Of a stretch of 64,000 nucleotides of DNA, positions 60,114 to 64,000 are shown piece after piece. The stretch is from Amorphoplanes friuliensis DSM 7358 (lineage in GTDB: Bacteria > Actinomycetota > Actinomycetes > Mycobacteriales > Micromonosporaceae). The notes below the pieces were generated by a model that was given only the letters and a program-made list of their open reading frames with translations, was not told the DNA's origin and did not search any database. How positions within the stretch are numbered: the first letter of the stretch is position 1; each line of letters starts with the position of its first letter. The stretch spans positions 4,192,001 through 4,256,000 of the forward strand of contig NC_022657.1 in the NCBI RefSeq assembly GCF_000494755.1, in the 5' to 3' direction. The position numbers were made by a program, and so were the translations under genes.

Positions 60114-60140
60114 CGGCGTATCCGGAAAACGCATACGCCG
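60114..60140. terminator. Inverted repeat after the nhaA fusion gene
   Basis: CGGCGTAT (60114-60121) and ATACGCCG (60133-60140) form a perfect 8-pair stem with an 11-base loop, 8 bases after the stop. There is no T run. It could be a terminator or an operator for the next gene, whose start is 30 bases on. Confidence 0.45.
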
Positions 60141-60170
60141 TGGCAACATCCGGACCACTTCACTGGGGGC

Positions 60171-61385
60171 ATGACAGGAAACGCACGGGGAATCGACCGG
60201 CGACGGCTGGTCGCCTGGGGCGGGCTGGCCGCCGCCACCGCACCGCTCCTGGGAGCCGGGCCCGGCCACGCCGCCGGTGACCGCATCCCGCCGGACACGC
60301 TGCCCGGCGGCGCCTACGACCGGTACGTCGCCCGTCTGGCCGCCCAGGGGAAGTTCTCGGGTGTGGTGCTGCTGTCGCACCGGGGCCGGACGGTGCTGTC
60401 CCGCAGCTACGGCTGGGCCGACCGGGAGCGGGGGATCCGCAACCACGAGGGCACGGCGTTCAGCCTCAGCTCGGCGGGCAAGCCCTTCCACGCGGTCGCG
60501 CTGCTGCAGCTGGCCCAGCGGGGCAGACTGCAGCTGTCGGACCCGGTCGGCACCCACCTGACCGGCTTCGCAGCGGACATCGCCGACCGGGTCACCGTCC
60601 ACCACCTGCTCTCGGGCACGTCCGGGCTGGCCGCTCCGGACGAGGACGTGGAGCGTGTCTTCCACAGCCGCGGCGAGGTGCACGCCTACTACGAGCAGCG
60701 TGCCCGGCAGGCGACCCTGGCGGGCATCCCGGGTCTGCCCGGGGCCGGTCACGCCGAGCCGGAGGTCACCCTGTCCGCGCTGATCGTGGAGGCCGTCGCC
60801 GGGACGACGTACTGGGACTACGTGCAGAAGAACATCTTCGAGCGCGCCGGGATGACGCGTTCCGGGTTCTTCACCCGGCCGCAGTGGCTCAGCGACCGGC
60901 ACCTCGCTCACCCGTACATGGAGGTGGCCGGTGGCGGTGTGGTCGACGCGCTGCGCCACCTGGACCAGGGCAGCCCGTACCCGTACGTGCTCGGTAAGAA
61001 CCCGGGCCGGGCCTTCGTCGACGCGCCCGGTGACGGTGGTTTTGCCTCTGCGCCCGACCTGGTCCGCTTCGTGCACGCGCTGCGCGACGGCACGCTGCTG
61101 GACCGCCCCTGGGCCGACGTGCTCACCGCGCCCAAGATTCCCCACGGGCCGGCGTCGTTCGGGGCGTACGGGCTCGCGGTCGAGATCGTCGACGGCCGGT
61201 GGGTGTACCAGCGCGCCGGGGGCGATCCCGGCGTCGGCGCCAACTGGAGCAGCTACCCGGACACGGGCTGGACCGGCGTCATCCTCGTCAACCGTGACGC
61301 CGGCGGCGTGTCGCTGCAGGACCTGATCGGGCAGGAGATGCAGGCCGTCACCGGGGTGGCGCCCGGCGAAGGCGGTGGTGGCTGA
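60171..61385 (+). CDS. Tat-exported serine hydrolase (class C beta-lactamase fold)
   Basis: A 404-residue protein. A twin-arginine signal (IDRRRLVAWGGLAAATAPLLGAGPGHA) is visible at ~8-34. The catalytic SxxK is SAGK in FSLSSAGKPFHAV (~104). The family's second motif, YxN, normally in ..PGxxxxYSNxxY.., is not found: the matching stretch reads PGAGHAEPEVTLSALIVEAV. The third motif region is RAGGDPGVGANW. Either Tyr is supplied from elsewhere or the enzyme is altered. Function could be esterase, D-aminopeptidase or binding only. Confidence 0.83.
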   Translation: MTGNARGIDRRRLVAWGGLAAATAPLLGAGPGHAAGDRIPPDTLPGGAYDRYVARLAAQGKFSGVVLLSHRGRTVLSRSYGWADRERGIRNHEGTAFSLSSAGKPFHAVALLQLAQRGRLQLSDPVGTHLTGFAADIADRVTVHHLLSGTSGLAAPDEDVERVFHSRGEVHAYYEQRARQATLAGIPGLPGAGHAEPEVTLSALIVEAVAGTTYWDYVQKNIFERAGMTRSGFFTRPQWLSDRHLAHPYMEVAGGGVVDALRHLDQGSPYPYVLGKNPGRAFVDAPGDGGFASAPDLVRFVHALRDGTLLDRPWADVLTAPKIPHGPASFGAYGLAVEIVDGRWVYQRAGGDPGVGANWSSYPDTGWTGVILVNRDAGGVSLQDLIGQEMQAVTGVAPGEGGGG

Positions 61386-61389
61386 GTGG

Positions 61390-61399
61390 TTGTATACAA
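61390..61399. promoter_or_regulatory. GntR-type palindrome before the VanZ-like gene
   Basis: TTGTATACAA is a perfect palindrome in an A/T-rich stretch, 36 bases before the VanZ-like start. TTGTATACAA-like sites are typical of GntR regulators; none is encoded nearby. Confidence 0.4.
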
Positions 61400-61435
61400 A
61401 ATCGCTGACGCCGCCGCGACAGTCCCTTCTCTGTA

Positions 61436-62131
61436 ATGGGTGCCATGGACCAGACAACACCGCCCGGCCGTGCCCGGCGGATCGTGCTCGCGGGCCTGAC
61501 GGTCCTCGCCCTGGCCGGCGTGGTGTTCGTGCTGCGGCGGATGCTCTTCATGGCCGCGCCGACGTGCCTGGCCGGGAGGTGGCACGGCTGCTACGACACC
61601 GAGAACGGTGTGCTGTTCATGATGCTGGTGGGTCTGCCGCCGGCCCTGCTCGTGGCCTGGGCTCTGGCCCGTCACCGTCGTCCCGTGGCCGGCTCGACGC
61701 CGTGGCGGCTGTCGCTGGCCGAGGTGGGCCTGGTCTACGGCACGGTGCCGTTCGTCTGGATCACCCTGATGCCCGGCCCGGGCGCCGGCGTCGTCCCGGG
61801 CCGGCTCAGCCTGGTGCCGTTGCGGGACCTCGCTACGATGGGCCCGCTCGGGATCGGCGGCAACCTGGTGATCCTCGCGGCGCTGGGCTTCTTCGCGCCG
61901 ATGCGGTTCGCGGCGGTGGCCTCCGTGCCGCGGATCCTGGCCCTGGGTGCGGGCTGTTCGGCCCTGATCGAGATCGCGCAGTACGTGCTGCGGCTGGACA
62001 GGGTCTCGTCCGTCGACGACGTGCTGGTCAACGCCGCCGGTGCAGTGCTGGCCGGGCTGGCGTCGCGACGCTGGTGGCGTGGCCGGTCCCCGAGCCGGCA
62101 CGAGCGGGTCGAGGCGGCGTGCGCGTACTGA
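61436..62131 (+). CDS. VanZ-like membrane protein
   Basis: A 231-residue membrane protein with four or five spans (~17-38, ~60-80, ~100-115, ~140-160, ~170-185). The end shows the VanZ pattern LIEIAQYVLRLDRVSSVDDVLVNAAGAVLAG (~182-212). VanZ-like proteins are linked to glycopeptide tolerance in some bacteria, but most have no known role. ATG 61436 or 61445; neither has a clear ribosome site. Overlaps the following response regulator gene by 13 bases, forming a three-gene operon with the kinase. Confidence 0.83.
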   Translation: MGAMDQTTPPGRARRIVLAGLTVLALAGVVFVLRRMLFMAAPTCLAGRWHGCYDTENGVLFMMLVGLPPALLVAWALARHRRPVAGSTPWRLSLAEVGLVYGTVPFVWITLMPGPGAGVVPGRLSLVPLRDLATMGPLGIGGNLVILAALGFFAPMRFAAVASVPRILALGAGCSALIEIAQYVLRLDRVSSVDDVLVNAAGAVLAGLASRRWWRGRSPSRHERVEAACAY

Positions 62132-62790
62132 TCGTGGAGGACGAGCCGCACCTGGCCGAGGCCGTCCGCGACGGTCTGCGGCTGGAGGCGATCGCCGCCG
62201 ACATCGCCGGTGACGGCCACACCGCCCTCGAGTTGCTCAGCGTCAACTCCTACGACCTCGCCGTCCTCGACCGCGACATCCCCGGCCCGTCCGGCGACGA
62301 AGTGGCCCGGCACATCGTCGCCTCCGGCAGCGGCCTGCCCATCCTCATGCTGACCGCGGCCGGCCGCATCGACGACAAGGCGTCCGGCTTCGGCCTCGGT
62401 GCCGACGACTACCTGACCAAGCCGTTCGACCTCCGCGAACTCGTCCTGCGCCTCCGGGCCCTCGACCGCCGCCGCGGCACCGGCCGGCCGCCGGTCCACG
62501 AGATCGCCGGCCTGCGGCTCGACCCGTTCCGCCGGGAGGTCCTCCGCGAGGGACGCCACGTCGCGCTCACTCGCAAGCAGTTCGCCGTGCTGGAGGTCCT
62601 GGTCGCCGCCGGGGGCGGGGTGGTCGGCGCCGAGGAGCTGCTGGAACGCGCCTGGGACGAGAACGCGAACCCCTTCACCAACGCCGTACGCATCACCGTC
62701 TCCGCCCTGCGCAAACGGCTCGGCGAGCCCTGGATCATCACCACGGTGCCCGGCGTCGGCTACCGCATCGAGGGCGGGGACGGTGGATAG
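62119..62790 (+). CDS. OmpR-family response regulator
   Basis: A 223-residue regulator. Receiver: VRVLIVEDEPHLAEAV, phospho-acceptor in AVLDRDIPGPSGDE, Lys in YLTKPFDLREL. The winged helix has LTRKQFAVLEVLVAAGGGVVGAEELLERAW and ends VPGVGYRIEGG. GTG overlaps the VanZ-like gene by 13 bases and has GAGG close upstream. It overlaps the kinase start by 8 bases. Its control of the VanZ-like gene is plausible by position. Confidence 0.92.
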   Translation: MRVLIVEDEPHLAEAVRDGLRLEAIAADIAGDGHTALELLSVNSYDLAVLDRDIPGPSGDEVARHIVASGSGLPILMLTAAGRIDDKASGFGLGADDYLTKPFDLRELVLRLRALDRRRGTGRPPVHEIAGLRLDPFRREVLREGRHVALTRKQFAVLEVLVAAGGGVVGAEELLERAWDENANPFTNAVRITVSALRKRLGEPWIITTVPGVGYRIEGGDGG

Positions 62791-63901
62791 GGAACTCGGG
62801 CTGAGCGTCCGCCTCAAGCTGACCCTCAGTTATGCGGGGTTCCTCATGGTCGCGGGTGTCCTGCTGATGGGCGCCGTCTGGGTGTTCCTCCTGAGTTACG
62901 TCCCCGACCGGTTGCTCATCGTCCCCACCGGCACGGAGATGACCGGTGTCTTCCCGGTCCGGTCCGTGCTGCTGCACGTCTTCGCGCCGAGGGCGGCCGC
63001 GGTGCTGGCGGTGCTGCTGGTCTTCGGTCTCGGAGGAGGATGGTTCCTCGCCGGTCGCATGCTCGCGCCGCTGTCCCGCATCACCGCTGTCACCCGGGCG
63101 ACCGCGGCCGGATCACTCGCGCACCGCATCCGGCTCCCCGGACGCAGGGACGAGTTCCGCGACCTCGCCGACGCCTTCGACGCGATGCTCGCGCGACTCG
63201 AGGACCACGTCGCCGAGCAGCAGCGGTTCGCCGCCAACGCCTCCCACGAGCTGCGTACGCCGCTGGCGATCTCCCGGGCCCTGCTCGACGTCGCCCGCCA
63301 GGATCCGGACCGGGACACCGCCGACCTCGTCGAACGCCTGCACGCCGCCAACACCCGGGCCATCGACCTCACGGAAGCCCTGCTGCTGCTCAGCCGGGGC
63401 ACGTTCGCCCGCGAGAGCACCGACCTCTCGCTGCTCGCCGAGGAAGCCGCCGAGACGCTGCTGCCCCTCGCCGAACAGCGCGGGATCACCCTGGACGTGA
63501 CCGGCGGCATGGCCCGGACCAGCGGTTCCACCGAGCTGCTGCTCCGGGTGGTGACCAACCTGGTCCAGAACGCCGTCGTCCACAACCTCCTGACCGGCGG
63601 CACCGTCACGGTCCACACAGAGACGTACGCCGGCACGAGCGTGCTGCGGGTGGCGAACACCGGTCAGCCACTCCCACCCGATCTGGTGCCGACCCTCGTC
63701 GAGCCCTTCCGGCGCGGGACCGACCGTGTGCGCACCGGGGAGCACGCCGGTGCCGGTCTCGGGCTGGCCATCGTGCACCGCATCGTCCGCGCCCACGACG
63801 GAAGCCTCGACCTCGCACCCGGTCCCGGCGGCGGTCTTGTGGTCACGGTCCGGCTCCCGGCCGCCCGAGCTTCTCTTCTCCGTCCGGTTCAGGCACCGTA
63901 G
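62783..63901 (+). CDS. Membrane sensor histidine kinase
   Basis: A 372-residue kinase starting at GTG. Two spans (~14-38 and ~73-93) frame a sensor region of only ~35 residues, followed by HAMP. The H-box is FAANASHELRTPLAISRALL, the N-box LVQNAVVHN, G1 VANTGQPL and G2 GAGLGLAIVHRI. The G1 box reads ANTG instead of DxGxG, as in CutS/VanS-like actinobacterial kinases. Partner of the preceding regulator. The short sensor loop suggests sensing within or at the membrane. Confidence 0.92.
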   Translation: MDRELGLSVRLKLTLSYAGFLMVAGVLLMGAVWVFLLSYVPDRLLIVPTGTEMTGVFPVRSVLLHVFAPRAAAVLAVLLVFGLGGGWFLAGRMLAPLSRITAVTRATAAGSLAHRIRLPGRRDEFRDLADAFDAMLARLEDHVAEQQRFAANASHELRTPLAISRALLDVARQDPDRDTADLVERLHAANTRAIDLTEALLLLSRGTFARESTDLSLLAEEAAETLLPLAEQRGITLDVTGGMARTSGSTELLLRVVTNLVQNAVVHNLLTGGTVTVHTETYAGTSVLRVANTGQPLPPDLVPTLVEPFRRGTDRVRTGEHAGAGLGLAIVHRIVRAHDGSLDLAPGPGGGLVVTVRLPAARASLLRPVQAP

Positions 63902-63905
63902 GCCC

Positions 63906-64000
63906 GTGAAGGAGTACACCGCAGCGGACCTCACGGTCCTGTATTTCGACGAATCGGTCCGGCGCAGGCCGGCCATGTATTTCGGGACCGATCCGCATCT
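63906..64000 (+). CDS. GyrB-like GHKL ATPase, N-terminal start only
   Basis: Only the first 31 codons are present, from GTG, 4 bases after the kinase stop. They read VKEYTAADLTVLYFDESVRRRPAMYFGTDPH. The VRRRPAMYFG segment matches the (V)RKRPxMYIG motif at the N-terminus of gyrase B and topoisomerase IV ATPase domains. Because it follows a two-component system and the usual LEGLEAV residues are absent, it may be one of the shorter GyrB-like proteins of actinobacteria rather than gyrase itself. Confidence 0.6.
   Translation, partial: MKEYTAADLTVLYFDESVRRRPAMYFGTDPH

Noticed and set aside
1-64000. Biosynthetic gene cluster, prophage or insertion sequence
   Set aside because: No polyketide, peptide synthetase, terpene or RiPP core enzyme, no integrase, transposase, capsid or terminal repeats seen.

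Overview
The window is high-GC actinobacterial chromosome: coding sequence is dense, GTG starts are frequent, many genes overlap by 4 bases (ATGA/GTGA), and regulators are of the MocR, WYL, PadR, IclR, LacI and TetR types. A fliQ flagellar export gene, two diguanylate-cyclase-type genes and STAS-domain genes suggest a motile, differentiating actinomycete, possibly Micromonosporaceae such as Actinoplanes. That placement is inference. I see no tRNA, rRNA, CRISPR array, phage genes or insertion sequence.

Layout. 1-13 kb: the end of a copper amine oxidase, a DUF305 lipoprotein, a GGDEF/EAL membrane protein, a large PcfJ-like unknown, a PQ-loop membrane protein, adenosine deaminase, an isolated fliQ, a secreted pyroglutamyl-peptidase-like protein, and a MocR regulator facing an EamA exporter plus a solo B3/4 protein. 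13-19.6 kb: a five-gene envelope-signalling operon (response regulator, histidine kinase, GerM lipoprotein, two small proteins), two STAS proteins and a GAF-GGDEF protein.

19.6-31.8 kb is an aromatic catabolism island. A minus-strand operon pobA-pcaI-pcaJ-pcaH-pcaG-pcaB-pcaD-pcaC-pcaR converts 4-hydroxybenzoate through protocatechuate to beta-ketoadipyl-CoA. A divergent SsuABC-like ABC transporter and a vanillin-dehydrogenase-like aldehyde dehydrogenase lie beside it. The final thiolase, pcaF, is absent. Fifteen-base palindromes of the type expected for an IclR regulator sit between pobA and the transporter and again before the aldehyde dehydrogenase, so the island looks like one PcaR regulon.

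31.9-50.2 kb holds sugar functions: an intracellular GH78 rhamnosidase with its own ABC importer and a divergent AraC regulator, then a secreted GH13 amylase with a starch-binding domain, a LacI regulator and malEFG. A shared motif precedes both the amylase and the lacI/malE divergent region. Small stand-alone genes (2H phosphoesterase, GNAT, roadblock-like, 2-hydroxyacid dehydrogenase) lie between.

50.2-64 kb is housekeeping and stress: quinone-oxidoreductase-like MDR, PadR plus a HAAS-type membrane protein, TetR, an SnoaL-like protein, a DUF385-type protein, an MFS exporter divergent from MarR across a large inverted repeat, aldo/keto reductase, a POT peptide transporter, an NhaA-DsbA fusion, a Tat-exported serine hydrolase, a VanZ-like protein with a second two-component system, and the start of a GyrB-like ATPase. 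Several convergent pairs overlap at their 3' ends because one partner lacks a stop at the family-typical place; the WYL regulator is the extreme case.
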